A DNA stretch of 64,000 nt from RGIG3009 sp045595445 (GCA_045595445.1 JAZOAK010000007.1:1-64000), one strand, 5' to 3'. Shown: positions 1-6,502, numbered from the stretch's first letter. A program made the numbers and translations. The notes: generated by a model from the letters alone, not told the origin.

Positions 1-934
1 ACCGCCGCAGATCTTCCATCGTCGAGATGGTCCCCGCCTCGCCGCGGAAGATCGCCGCCCCGCGCAATTCACGCATATACCAGGATGCGTGCTTGCGCGC
101 TTCCAACAGCGCCACACGCTCACCTTTCAATTTTGCCGCCATTTCAATCTGTCGACACAGCACGTCCATACGTTTGGCAATCGGCGGATCCGGCAACCGT
201 ACCCCGTGAGTGAGATAGGCCTCCACCGCCTGAAACACCCACGGCGCTCCCAGTGCGCCGCGTCCGATCATCACAAGATCACAACCGGTATGCTCGTATA
301 ACCGTGCCGCGGATTCCGGTGAATTGACGTCGCCGTTGCCGATCACCGGCACCGAGACCGCCTGCTTAACCGCGCGGATAATATCCCAGTCCACGGGCGG
401 CGCATACATTTGATCACGTGTGCGCCCATGCACCGTGATCGCCGCCGCCCCGCCGTCCTCACACGCCAAGGCAACCTCCACCGCGTTGACCTCGTCTTTC
501 GCATAGCCCTTGCGGATCTTCACCGTCACCGGTACGTCCACCGCCGCCGTCACCGCTTTCACGATACGCCGACACAATTCCGGTTCCCGCATCAGCGCAC
601 TGCCGCAATGGTTACCCGCGATCTTCGGTGCGGGACACCCCATATTGATATCCAACCAATCGGGCTTTTGTGCCATCGCCATCCGCGCCGCCGATGCCAG
701 CGTATCGGGATCGTCGCCAAAGAGCTGGATCGCCGCAGGACGTTCCCGCTCGTTGAGCGTCATCAACTCACGGCTTTTTTGATCGCCGTAGGTCAGCGCC
801 TTCGCGCTCACCATTTCCGTCACCGTAAACGCTGCACCGTATTCCCGACAAATCCGTCGGAAAGCAGGATCCGCCACACCCGCCATCGGCGCGAGCGCGG
901 CGCGACCCGTAATTTCTACCGAACCAATTCGCAT
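1..934 (-). CDS. dusB: tRNA-dihydrouridine synthase DusB (3' end outside window)
   Basis: Flavoenzyme that reduces uridine to dihydrouridine in tRNA. About 311 codons are present, and the last few residues lie beyond the left edge. The TIM-barrel start (ALAPMAGVADPAFR, residues 13-26), the catalytic-cysteine motif DINMGCPAPK (Cys100), the phosphate/FMN segment VTVKIRKGY, and VIGNGDV and VMIGRGALG are all readable. The ATG at 934 lies 2 nt after the stop of the upstream XRE gene, so the two are probably cotranscribed. Family assignment is secure. DusB rather than a paralogue is by overall similarity to the Firmicutes form. Confidence 0.95.
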   Translation of the reverse strand, partial: MRIGSVEITGRAALAPMAGVADPAFRRICREYGAAFTVTEMVSAKALTYGDQKSRELMTLNERERPAAIQLFGDDPDTLASAARMAMAQKPDWLDINMGCPAPKIAGNHCGSALMREPELCRRIVKAVTAAVDVPVTVKIRKGYAKDEVNAVEVALACEDGGAAAITVHGRTRDQMYAPPVDWDIIRAVKQAVSVPVIGNGDVNSPESAARLYEHTGCDLVMIGRGALGAPWVFQAVEAYLTHGVRLPDPPIAKRMDVLCRQIEMAAKLKGERVALLEARKHASWYMRELRGAAIFRGEAGTISTMEDLRR

Positions 935-936
935 AT

Positions 937-1152
937 TTATTCGTCCTCGTCCGGCAGGTATTCCAAAATGTCACCCGGCTGACAGTCCAGTGCCTTGCAG
1001 ATGGCATCTAACGTGGAAAACCGTACAGCCTTCGCCTTGTTATTTTTCAAAACGGATAAATTGGCAAGCGTCACACCGACTTTGTCGGACAATTCCGTCA
1101 GTCCCATCTTGCGGCGCGCCATCATCACGTCCAAATTCACTAAAATTGCCAT
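937..1152 (-). CDS. small XRE-family (YozG-like) transcriptional regulator
   Basis: 71-residue protein made almost entirely of one Cro/C1 helix-turn-helix (residues about 5-65). The recognition region contains LSDKVGVTLANLSVLKNNKAKAVRF, written here in two parts: LSDKVGVTLANLS then VLKNNKAKAVRF. The acidic tail ends LPDEDE. It has a strong ribosome site (AGGAGGGG, 7 nt before the ATG). Regulators of this type are commonly paired with a DUF2975 membrane protein, and such a gene sits 22 nt upstream. The pair probably acts together, perhaps with the membrane protein as signal input. Target genes are unknown. Confidence 0.9.
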   Translation of the reverse strand: MAILVNLDVMMARRKMGLTELSDKVGVTLANLSVLKNNKAKAVRFSTLDAICKALDCQPGDILEYLPDEDE

Positions 1153-1174
1153 GACTTGTCCCCTCCTGCGCCCC

Positions 1175-1630
1175 TTAAATCGTCATATCGTTTTCTTCCT
1201 TGTAAACCGTTGCCTGCGCAAACAGCGCGGCAAACACAAAGAGTACAAGCCCGATAAACGCAAACAGGAGCGCCAAAAAGGCCATCAAGAATTTGAACAC
1301 GTCAAAGCAAAGCACCAACGCAAGCCATACGACCGCGAGCGCCACCGCAATCCAACCGATCTTGCGCAACCGTTTCACGGTATCTGCACAAAAAGGCGTT
1401 TTCTGCGTCACGTTGCGCATGATACCACGGCATTGCCATAAGATCAGCTCCGCCACCACACCCGTCACGTACAAAAACACCAAATACTGGTTATACAATC
1501 CGCTGCCGCGCTCCTGACTCGTCAAGGTTTCCGTGATCCACGGCAGCCCGATCATCAGTCCCAAATCCGCCATCATCAAAACCCATGCGGCGATCTCCAT
1601 CACACAGCTAAGCTTGCAAGCATTTTTCAT
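1175..1630 (-). CDS. DUF2975-type integral membrane protein
   Basis: 151 residues with four hydrophobic helices (about 10-30, 48-68, 91-111, 116-140), the layout of DUF2975 proteins. A ribosome site (GAGGGTGG) precedes the ATG. It is first in an operon with the XRE regulator and dusB. The biochemical role of DUF2975 is not established. The repeated pairing with small XRE regulators suggests a membrane sensor or anti-regulator, but nothing in the sequence proves it. Confidence 0.8.
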   Translation of the reverse strand: MKNACKLSCVMEIAAWVLMMADLGLMIGLPWITETLTSQERGSGLYNQYLVFLYVTGVVAELILWQCRGIMRNVTQKTPFCADTVKRLRKIGWIAVALAVVWLALVLCFDVFKFLMAFLALLFAFIGLVLFVFAALFAQATVYKEENDMTI

Positions 1631-1692
1631 GATACGTCCACCCTCTCATACACGTCGAGTTACGTTTAGTGTACCATATCCGTAAAGTGAGG

Positions 1693-2250
1693 TCAACTCA
1701 AATATTCCGTGATCCCGTTCGCCACACCCAACGCAAACAACTGCGGCGAATTTGCCATCAACGCCGCATCCCCGGGATTGGTAATAAACCCGAGTTCCAC
1801 TAATACGGCGGGCATCCGCGTGCGCCGCAGTACGTACAAATTCGTGCGCTGCGTCACCCCACGGTTGGGAAGTCCCGTGGTATCCGAAAGCCCCTCCAAA
1901 ATATCTTCCGCCAATTCCGCCGCCGCAGAATTTAAGTTAAAGACGAGCGCCTCCGATCCCGATGCGCCGGCAAATTCCGACGCGTTCGCGTGCAAACTGA
2001 TAAAGTAGTCGGCGCCCCACTCATTCGCCTCGTTTACCCGCGCGGCAAGCGCTGTCGCGTTGGAGGTGCCCAGTTGCGTATCCGCCGTCGGGCGGGATAA
2101 GCGCACGTCGTACCCCTCGGCACGCAAAATTTCCGCGAGCTCTACTCCAATGCGAAACACCAAATCCTGTTCGCGGTAGCCGTTCCCCTCCGCGCCCGCA
2201 TTCGGGTTTTGCGGATTATGTCCTTGATCTATGTAGATTTTGGTTGCCAT
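1693..2250 (-). CDS. N-acetylmuramoyl-L-alanine amidase (Amidase_3)
   Basis: 185-residue zinc amidase that cleaves the bond between muramic acid and the stem peptide of peptidoglycan. The fold starts at once with IYIDQGHNPQ (zinc His), followed by the zinc Glu in GYREQDLVF, the zinc His in ISLHANAS and the catalytic Glu in VLVELGFITNP. There is no signal peptide or cell-wall binding repeat, as in CwlC-like enzymes released by mother-cell lysis. The ATG at 2250 is chosen because AAGGAG lies 8 nt before it; an upstream GTG in frame is too close to that site. Confidence 0.9.
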   Translation of the reverse strand: MATKIYIDQGHNPQNPNAGAEGNGYREQDLVFRIGVELAEILRAEGYDVRLSRPTADTQLGTSNATALAARVNEANEWGADYFISLHANASEFAGASGSEALVFNLNSAAAELAEDILEGLSDTTGLPNRGVTQRTNLYVLRRTRMPAVLVELGFITNPGDAALMANSPQLFALGVANGITEYLS

Positions 2251-2306
2251 GTTCATCACTCCTTCCTCCTATCTTATGCCGTATACACCTCGTCCCGTAC
2301 ATAAAA

Positions 2307-2343
2307 AAAGGCTTGGATAACGCAAAACGTTATCCAAGCCTTT
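2307..2343. terminator. strong intrinsic terminator hairpin
   Basis: A 16-bp near-perfect stem (GGCTTGGATAACG ... CGTTATCCAAGCC) with a 4-5 nt loop, flanked by A and T runs on both sides. It can end spoVT transcription on the minus strand, and it is symmetrical enough to work both ways. Confidence 0.85.
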
Positions 2344-2348
2344 ATACT

Positions 2349-2439
2349 CCGTCGCGCCCCGCCCTCGCCTCCCTCTGATGAGGGAGGTGGCAAAACCGTA
2401 GGTTTTGCCGGAGGGAGAGAAGAAACCGTCGCGCCCCGC
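2349..2439. repeat. palindromic intergenic repeat flanked by a 14-bp direct repeat
   Basis: Core 2362-2417 contains two nested palindromes: CCTCCCTC-TGAT-GAGGGAGG and GGCAAAACC-GTA-GGTTTTGCC. It ends GGAGGGAG, which can pair with the first arm. The same 14 bases, CCGTCGCGCCCCGC, stand at 2349-2362 and 2426-2439. It looks like a small non-coding mobile or dispersed repeat; elements of this style are common between genes in Oscillospirales. An AT-rich tail of ATTCATTATT units follows at about 2449-2478, next to the spoVT stop. Confidence 0.6.
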
Positions 2440-2488
2440 GCGACTCCATAATTATTCATCATTCATTATTCATTATTTAGCCCCACCG

Positions 2489-3031
2489 CTACTCTTCCAT
2501 CTGTTTCCCCAAAAACGCGGCGGCAACCTGCGCCAATTTAATGTCCGTATCCCCCGGCATCGCGCCCGTATCGTTCATCAAAATACACACGCACCCCGTC
2601 ACGTCCCCCGCCGAAATGATCGGCGCAGCAATACCGGCAAGACGGTCGCGCCCCTCCACGATCGGCACGCCTTTGCCGCCGTTTGTGCGCGCCGTCACCA
2701 GCTGTCGGTCCTCCATCACCTGCTCCAACCGCGGCGACAACCGCCGCTCCAAATACTCTTTTTTCGATTCCCCCGCCACCGCGATCACGTGATCGCGATC
2801 ACCGATCACCACCGGCAACCCGCACGCGCGCGACATGACGTCCGCATACTGCGCGGCAAACTCGGTGATTTCCCCGATCGGCGAGTATTTCTTAAACACG
2901 ACCTCCTCATTCGGCCCCGTAAAAATCTCCAACGGGTCGCCTTCACGGATTCTCATTGTTCTTCTGATTTCTTTGGGAATCACGACTCTCCCAAGGTCGT
3001 CTATACGGCGTACAATACCTGTGGCTTTCAT
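2489..3031 (-). CDS. spoVT: stage V sporulation protein T
   Basis: 180-residue forespore transcription factor that modulates the sigma-G regulon in Bacillus. The N-terminal AbrB swapped-hairpin DNA-binding domain (residues 1-50, with GIVRRIDDLGRVVIPKE) is followed by a GAF-like C-terminal domain (about 55-178). Length matches the family. A ribosome site AAGGAG lies 9-10 nt before the ATG, and a forespore-type promoter lies at 3067-3095. This is the only full-length copy of a leader and N-terminus that is repeated four more times to the right. It ends the accessory island. Confidence 0.95.
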   Translation of the reverse strand: MKATGIVRRIDDLGRVVIPKEIRRTMRIREGDPLEIFTGPNEEVVFKKYSPIGEITEFAAQYADVMSRACGLPVVIGDRDHVIAVAGESKKEYLERRLSPRLEQVMEDRQLVTARTNGGKGVPIVEGRDRLAGIAAPIISAGDVTGCVCILMNDTGAMPGDTDIKLAQVAAAFLGKQMEE

Positions 3032-3066
3032 ATATATCTATCTCCTTATTTTACAAATTACGCTGT

Positions 3067-3095
3067 TAGTATCTGTAAACAGGCGGAGATTATAC
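3067..3095 (-). promoter_or_regulatory. forespore sigma-F/G-like promoter of spoVT
   Basis: On the minus strand GTATA, 17 nt, GATACTA, close to the sigma-G pattern (-35 GHATR-type, -10 CATACTA-type). spoVT is sigma-G dependent in Bacillus, so this placement makes sense. Near-identical boxes with the same spacing recur before each micro-ORF of the island. Confidence 0.55.
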
Positions 3096-3106
3096 CGCAT
3101 AAAAAG

Positions 3107-3139
3107 AAAAACTCCTCTGCAATAAACAGAGGAGTTTTT
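3107..3139 (-). terminator. terminator after the DUF6273 gene
   Basis: Stem ACTCCTCTG / CAGAGGAGT (9 bp) with a 7-nt loop and T-runs on both sides. It lies between the DUF6273 stop and the spoVT promoter and isolates spoVT from the last cargo gene. It is the only cargo gene of the island with its own terminator. Confidence 0.85.
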
Positions 3140-3152
3140 GAAATAATAGATT

Positions 3153-3908
3153 CTATTTTTTAATCCACATTGCAGGTCGGATTGCCGTTCCGTTGTCGCT
3201 GTTACCAAACTTTCTTAAAGTTCCATTAGGTGCAACCCTTTCAATGTCAAATCCTGGCGAACGCAAATACCATGCACAAGCCCATTGCATTGGGGACATA
3301 TTTGCTTGAGAAGTATTATCTTTTGCATAACAAGACGCACTGTCTTCAAATTCCCAATATTCTTCGATACTATCTAAAGATTGTCCCATATCCTCTTTAT
3401 AGAAACTAAAAGTATCCCTTTCTTTTATAGGGCGCTTTTTCAAAGGATAAATCCAGCAACCTTTTTCGTAGGCATAGGCAGTTGGTTGCGCAATTCTTTT
3501 TTGGTCTGCTAAAACGTCATACCAAACATCGCTATTAAAAAACAAGCAGGATTCAGAGCGGCTCAGCAAGAACACCCTGTCTTTTACTGTTGACGTATCA
3601 AGTGGCAATAAATTATCAAATTTGGGGTTGCTATTCCATCCGTATCGGTTAGTTTTTACCTCGGATAAGATAATTTGCTTTTTCTCTTCAGTAGAAAACG
3701 CGTTGTTCAGAAATTCCTTATTCAACCACCGTCTGGCAACAGAGTTCCTCCAGGCAGTTTTGCGGCCATCACTATACGGCACACAATCTAAACAGAATTT
3801 GCTGAGGACACATATTCTATCTTCTTCTTCCTTCAAAATGAGCCATTCAATTGGCTCTTTTTCAATATTGTTTGATTGCCAGTAATTGCCAAACTGAATT
3901 GTTCTCAT
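3153..3908 (-). CDS. DUF6273 domain protein (island cargo)
   Basis: 251 residues of unknown biochemical function. The order of motifs is that of DUF6273: IQFGNYWQ at the start, PIEWLIL, ICVLSKFCLDCVPY, WRNSVARRWLNKEF, AFSTEEKK, VFLLSRSE, and at the end WYLRSPG and AIRPAMWIKK. There is no signal peptide or membrane helix, so it is probably cytoplasmic. The ATG at 3908 is preferred because GAGAGG lies 8 nt upstream; an earlier in-frame ATG overlaps that site. A good sigma-A promoter lies at 3936-3964. Base composition is markedly AT-rich compared with genes after 7.7 kb. Confidence 0.75.
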   Translation of the reverse strand: MRTIQFGNYWQSNNIEKEPIEWLILKEEEDRICVLSKFCLDCVPYSDGRKTAWRNSVARRWLNKEFLNNAFSTEEKKQIILSEVKTNRYGWNSNPKFDNLLPLDTSTVKDRVFLLSRSESCLFFNSDVWYDVLADQKRIAQPTAYAYEKGCWIYPLKKRPIKERDTFSFYKEDMGQSLDSIEEYWEFEDSASCYAKDNTSQANMSPMQWACAWYLRSPGFDIERVAPNGTLRKFGNSDNGTAIRPAMWIKK

Positions 3909-3935
3909 AACATGTACCTCTCGCACGTTTTGTTT

Positions 3936-3964
3936 ATTCTACCATATTGCAATTATAGTTTCAA
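3936..3964 (-). promoter_or_regulatory. sigma-A promoter for the DUF6273 cargo gene
   Basis: Minus strand TTGAAA, exactly 17 nt, TAGAAT, placed about 27 nt before the start codon and just after the hairpin that ends the preceding micro-ORF. The cargo gene therefore has a vegetative promoter separate from the forespore-like one. Confidence 0.7.
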
Positions 3965-3991
3965 CTATTTACCAAAAATGGGACATAGCAA

Positions 3992-4020
3992 AACAGCGAG
4001 GTGAAATTCACCTCGCTGTT
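3992..4020 (-). terminator. island-family hairpin closing micro-ORF 1
   Basis: Stem AACAGCGAGGTGA / TCACCTCGCTGTT around a 3-nt loop, followed on the minus strand by a T-rich run. The TGA stop codon of micro-ORF 1 is the last triplet of the left arm. Confidence 0.8.
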
Positions 4021-4184
4021 ATTCGTTCCACAACACTATGTATCGCCCAGCAGAACCTATCGATTTGTGTCAATGTTGTATGAGAGGGGTCGCCTTCTCT
4101 GATTCTCATTGTCCTTCTGATTTCTTTAGGGATGACAACCCTGCCTAAATCGTCTATTCTACGAACTATTCCAGTTGCTTTCAT
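4008..4184 (-). CDS. micro-protein with SpoVT/AbrB domain, copy 1
   Basis: 58 codons. Residues 1-33 are identical in amino acid sequence to SpoVT (MKATGIVRRIDDLGRVVIPK, then EIRRTMRIREGDP). After that the SpoVT GAF domain is absent and replaced by a tail TTLTQIDRFCWAIHSVV shared with the two other micro-ORFs. AbrB domains bind DNA as dimers, so a lone domain could bind SpoVT sites or form mixed dimers. The ribosome site AAGGAGAGATTTATAT leads to the ATG. It is preceded by a forespore-like promoter and ends inside a terminator stem. Alternatively it could be a decayed duplicate, but its codon differences from the other copies are silent. Confidence 0.65.
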   Translation of the reverse strand: MKATGIVRRIDDLGRVVIPKEIRRTMRIREGDPSHTTLTQIDRFCWAIHSVVERITAR

Positions 4185-4219
4185 ATATAAATCTCTCCTT
4201 AAATTACAAATTGTGTTGT

Positions 4220-4248
4220 TATTATCTGTATTTTGAGGAGATTTATAC
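4220..4248 (-). promoter_or_regulatory. forespore-type promoter copy before micro-ORF 1
   Basis: Minus strand GTATA, 17 nt, GATAATA. Same position relative to the ATG and same spacing as at spoVT. It begins only about 10 nt after the stop of the Toprim cargo gene, leaving no terminator between them, so cargo transcripts may continue through the micro-ORF to the hairpin at 3992-4020. Confidence 0.45.
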
Positions 4249-4257
4249 TTGGGACAA

Positions 4258-4725
4258 TTATTTAATAATATTTAAAATACTTTCTGCAGAATGTCCCAGC
4301 ATTAAGTATTGCAACATATCAACGACAGCATCTGTTTCGAAGATATATACTGCTAAGCCTGTTTCTGCCATTCTTTTTGCCAATTTTTCCGCTTGTCTTT
4401 TTCCGTATTCGTCTTGGTCAAAAAATAGAACAATTGTTTTATTGCGCTCTTTGAAAGCCTGGATTGCATCATTTGCAACTTCGCCAACAACACTCAAAAC
4501 ATTATTGACTTTTTGGGCCTGTGCCACAAGCACATCAATAAAACCTTCTGTTAAAACAATTACTTTATTATCGGTAAGAACATTTCCCACAAAACCTTTG
4601 CCAACGCATTTATACTTTGGCTGTGCGTTTTGGCTTCTGCCAACTGCACCGACAACCTGTCCGTTGTGGTCAACAACAGGAAAAATTGTTCTGCCTTCTG
4701 CCAGCATTTTCTCAATATCGTACAT
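4258..4725 (-). CDS. stand-alone DnaG-type Toprim protein (island cargo)
   Basis: 155 residues matching only the middle of bacterial primase DnaG. The core entry FPVVDHNGQVVGAVGR (15-30) is followed by PKYK, then the Toprim fold with VIVLTEGFIDVL (Glu60) and IVLFFDQDEYGKRQAEKL (Asp103, Asp105), so the metal-binding acids are intact. The N-terminal zinc-binding domain and the C-terminal helicase-binding domain are absent. It may be a small nucleotidyl transferase or nuclease, or a competitor of primase; function is unknown. AAGGAG lies 7 nt before the ATG. AT-rich, with its own sigma-A promoter. Confidence 0.75.
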   Translation of the reverse strand: MYDIEKMLAEGRTIFPVVDHNGQVVGAVGRSQNAQPKYKCVGKGFVGNVLTDNKVIVLTEGFIDVLVAQAQKVNNVLSVVGEVANDAIQAFKERNKTIVLFFDQDEYGKRQAEKLAKRMAETGLAVYIFETDAVVDMLQYLMLGHSAESILNIIK

Positions 4726-4749
4726 ATATATTCTCCTTTGCTTTTTTTG

Positions 4750-4778
4750 ATTTTAGCACGTCCTTATTATAAATTCAA
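4750..4778 (-). promoter_or_regulatory. sigma-A promoter for the Toprim cargo gene
   Basis: Minus strand TTGAAT, 17 nt, TAAAAT, about 25 nt before the start codon and directly after the hairpin closing micro-ORF 2. The block just upstream (TATGTTCCATTTTTG) is shared with the same position of the other cassettes. Confidence 0.65.
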
Positions 4779-4805
4779 CTATCGGACAAAAATGGAACAT
4801 AACAA

Positions 4806-4836
4806 AACAAGCGAGGTGAATGTCACCTCGCTTGTT
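4806..4836 (-). terminator. island-family hairpin closing micro-ORF 2
   Basis: Stem AACAAGCGAGGTGA / TCACCTCGCTTGTT with a 3-nt loop followed by T-rich sequence on the minus strand. The TGA stop of micro-ORF 2 lies in its left arm. Confidence 0.8.
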
Positions 4837-5005
4837 TTTTATACCTATTTACTACACTATGTATTGCAACGCAAAACCTGTCGATTGGTGTCAATGTTGT
4901 CAGCAAGGGGTCTCCTTCTCTGATTCTCATTGTTCTTCTGATTTCTTTGGGAATCACGACTCTCCCAAGGTCGTCTATTCTTCTCACAATCCCAGTTGCT
5001 TTCAT
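4823..5005 (-). CDS. micro-protein with SpoVT/AbrB domain, copy 2
   Basis: 60 codons. Residues 1-34 equal SpoVT up to EGDPL, then the shared tail TTLTPIDRFCVAIHSVV and a basic end RYKKQAR. Its first half is nearly the same as spoVT at DNA level: codons 11-28 match the spoVT codons base for base. Copies 1 and 3 share a different codon set. The ATG at 5005 is chosen for alignment with SpoVT and for AAGGAG 9 nt upstream; an in-frame ATG at 5032 exists but falls at the edge of an inserted repeat. The promoter lies beyond that repeat. Confidence 0.65.
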   Translation of the reverse strand: MKATGIVRRIDDLGRVVIPKEIRRTMRIREGDPLLTTLTPIDRFCVAIHSVVNRYKKQAR

Positions 5006-5032
5006 ATATAAATTCTCCTTTTGCAAATACAT

Positions 5033-5105
5033 TGTAGGGCGGAGGCTTGCTCCCGCCGTTTCGTTTGTGCGGGTTTTGTCGGCGGTACCAAGGCACCGCC
5101 CTACA
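5033..5105. mobile_element. 73-bp MITE-like palindromic element
   Basis: Ends are perfect 10-bp inverted repeats TGTAGGGCGG / CCGCCCTACA, and the similarity continues inward as GGCTTG against its complement GCCTTG. The interior is GC-rich in contrast to its AT-rich surroundings. There is no coding capacity. It sits in the leader of micro-ORF 2, between the promoter and the ribosome site, where the other copies are contiguous, so it is an insertion. Confidence 0.7.
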
Positions 5106-5128
5106 CGAAATTTTCAAATTTGTACTGT

Positions 5129-5157
5129 TAGTATCTGTAAAACAAGGAGATTTATAC
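5129..5157 (-). promoter_or_regulatory. forespore-type promoter copy before micro-ORF 2
   Basis: Minus strand GTATA, 17 nt, GATACTA, same as spoVT. It is separated from its micro-ORF by the 73-bp element, so the transcript would carry a long structured 5' leader. Confidence 0.45.
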
Positions 5158-5174
5158 TTGAGTTTATTTATTAA

Positions 5175-5534
5175 TTAGTCAGAAGAATCCGTCCAACTTT
5201 CAAAGGACTTGAAAGCCGAAACATCAAAATTAAAAATTTCATTTACAGGAAGCCAGGGCTCATCCAAGGCGAGTCGTTTGCCATTCCAGTAATGATAATC
5301 TTCTGCATCATTTTTGAAGATATCAAATGACGCGGGACCATCCAAATAACTTGTGTTTTCGTCAACAATAAATTCTAAATACATACCACTTGGCTCACCT
5401 GTATCCATAGGAATACTATAGGTTAATCTACATTCCACATCTATAATAGAAATCTTTTTACCCATATAAGCGCTTAAAGCTTCCTCGATATCTTCAATAT
5501 CCAGCAAATTGATTTCTTTAATAATTGTTTTCAT
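5175..5534 (-). CDS. hypothetical protein, 119 residues (island cargo)
   Basis: I do not recognise this family. It is acidic, predicted cytoplasmic, without membrane helix or cysteine clusters. It begins MKTIIKEINLLDIEDIEEAL and ends in an acidic SWTDSSD tail. The middle alternates strand-like segments (ISIIDVECRLTYSI, MYLEFIVDENTSY), and the late segment contains YHYWNGKRLAL. AAGGAG lies 7 nt before the ATG. It follows the 215-residue gene by about 90 nt on the same strand with no clear terminator between, so the two may form one cargo unit, for example as partners. That is inference only. Confidence 0.6.
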   Translation of the reverse strand: MKTIIKEINLLDIEDIEEALSAYMGKKISIIDVECRLTYSIPMDTGEPSGMYLEFIVDENTSYLDGPASFDIFKNDAEDYHYWNGKRLALDEPWLPVNEIFNFDVSAFKSFESWTDSSD

Positions 5535-5621
5535 AGCAATTCTCCTTTATATTTAAATTTCGTGTTTTGACTTTTATATTATACCGCACACCATGCACCA
5601 AATTTGGTACAGAGGTGTGCA

Positions 5622-6269
5622 TTATTCTTCTTCAGATTGATGAGTTTTCTTCCACTCCCAATAGTCGTATTCAATCGCAGAAAGTCCTTGCTTATTAGCT
5701 AAAAACTTTACGCACTCTTGAAATGCTTTGTATTGTTCAAGATCCTCTTCCTCAATGCGGCTCCAAGCCAATTTCTCACTATCTTTATATCGCTTGAGAA
5801 GAAGACTTGCCTCCTCGTCATTCATTTCTTTCAGTGCTTTCTTGATGTTATTTATCATAATATTGTCCATTGGACAATGACATTGCTCAAAGTTTTTGCG
5901 CAATGTTTCGTTTTGATATACTAAAAGAAACATATTTTTGGCAAGCATATTGAGTAGTTTTTGCGCATTTCCAAAACGAAAAATCGGGTTTGACGGATTT
6001 CCGTCCTTTGTTATGTATATAATCTTACTTTTGTTTTCCTCAATATAATGTGTAAAGGATTTCCGTAACGCCTCAGCCGCTTTATAAAAATCCGGCTTTT
6101 CGCCGTTAATGATACTATCTATATATCGTCTTGCGATAACCTTGGCTTCTTCATTCTTTCGCAACGGTTTTTTCTTACCTTCAAACGCTTTTTGTCCAAT
6201 TGCGTCACCCAAAGCCGCACCATAAGAATAGTCAAAAACTGTTTTTTGCAACTCATCATAACTGATCAT
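5622..6269 (-). CDS. hypothetical protein, 215 residues (island cargo)
   Basis: No confident family assignment. It is mostly helical and charged, with no signal peptide or membrane helix. Notable segments are YSYGAALGDAIGQKAF near the start, IFRFGNAQKLLNMLAKNMFLL in the middle (split: IFRFGNAQKLLNML and AKNMFLL), and a C-terminal tryptophan-rich end YDYWEWKKTHQ. The FGNAQK...NM pattern recurs in uncharacterised Firmicutes proteins as far as I recall, but I cannot name the family. The ATG at 6269 has AAGGAG 8 nt upstream, and a sigma-A promoter with a perfect TATAAT lies at 6290-6318. AT-rich. Confidence 0.6.
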   Translation of the reverse strand: MISYDELQKTVFDYSYGAALGDAIGQKAFEGKKKPLRKNEEAKVIARRYIDSIINGEKPDFYKAAEALRKSFTHYIEENKSKIIYITKDGNPSNPIFRFGNAQKLLNMLAKNMFLLVYQNETLRKNFEQCHCPMDNIMINNIKKALKEMNDEEASLLLKRYKDSEKLAWSRIEEEDLEQYKAFQECVKFLANKQGLSAIEYDYWEWKKTHQSEEE

Positions 6270-6289
6270 TTTAATCACTCCTTTTTATC

Positions 6290-6318
6290 ATTATAACATA
6301 CCGTTTTCAAAAATACAA
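6290..6318 (-). promoter_or_regulatory. sigma-A promoter for the 215-residue cargo gene
   Basis: Minus strand TTGTAT, 17 nt, TATAAT, about 20 nt before the start codon and immediately after the hairpin at 6331-6351. Confidence 0.65.
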
Positions 6319-6330
6319 ATAACGACAACA

Positions 6331-6351
6331 GCGAGGTGAAATTCACCTCGC
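6331..6351 (-). terminator. island-family hairpin after the scrap copy
   Basis: Stem GCGAGGTGA / TCACCTCGC with a 2-3 nt loop. Same family as at 3992 and 4806. Here the micro-ORF upstream is broken and does not end in the stem. Confidence 0.7.
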
Positions 6352-6427
6352 CTTTTGCCATGTATAGGTCAAAATGTGCTGTTTTTGTCAAAAATTTTTC
6401 CTCAAAAACAGCTCGAAAGCCCAGTAT

Positions 6428-6502
6428 TTATAAGGCTTTATCGCACTTTTGTGTTATTATAACACGAGCCTCTATTCTACGAACTATTCCTGTTGCTTTC
6501 AT
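6428..6502 (-). pseudogene. broken copy of the SpoVT/AbrB micro-ORF
   Basis: The minus strand starts with MKATGIVRRIE exactly as SpoVT, then departs after codon 11 and stops after 24 codons. The ATG, the ribosome site (AAGGAGATAG) and the upstream promoter block are intact, and the leader DNA matches the spoVT leader almost base for base. The rest of the AbrB domain is missing before the hairpin at 6331, so this copy lost its coding part by deletion. Confidence 0.65.

Noticed and set aside
410..982. Long open frame on the plus strand across dusB
   Set aside because: It is the antisense shadow of dusB; its product is rich in Arg/His with no family similarity, while the minus frame carries DusB motifs throughout.
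4823..5032. Longer 69-residue version of micro-ORF 2 starting at 5032
   Set aside because: The extra nine residues come from the leader, up to the border of the inserted 73-bp element, and precede the ribosome site; the other copies start at the SpoVT-equivalent Met.
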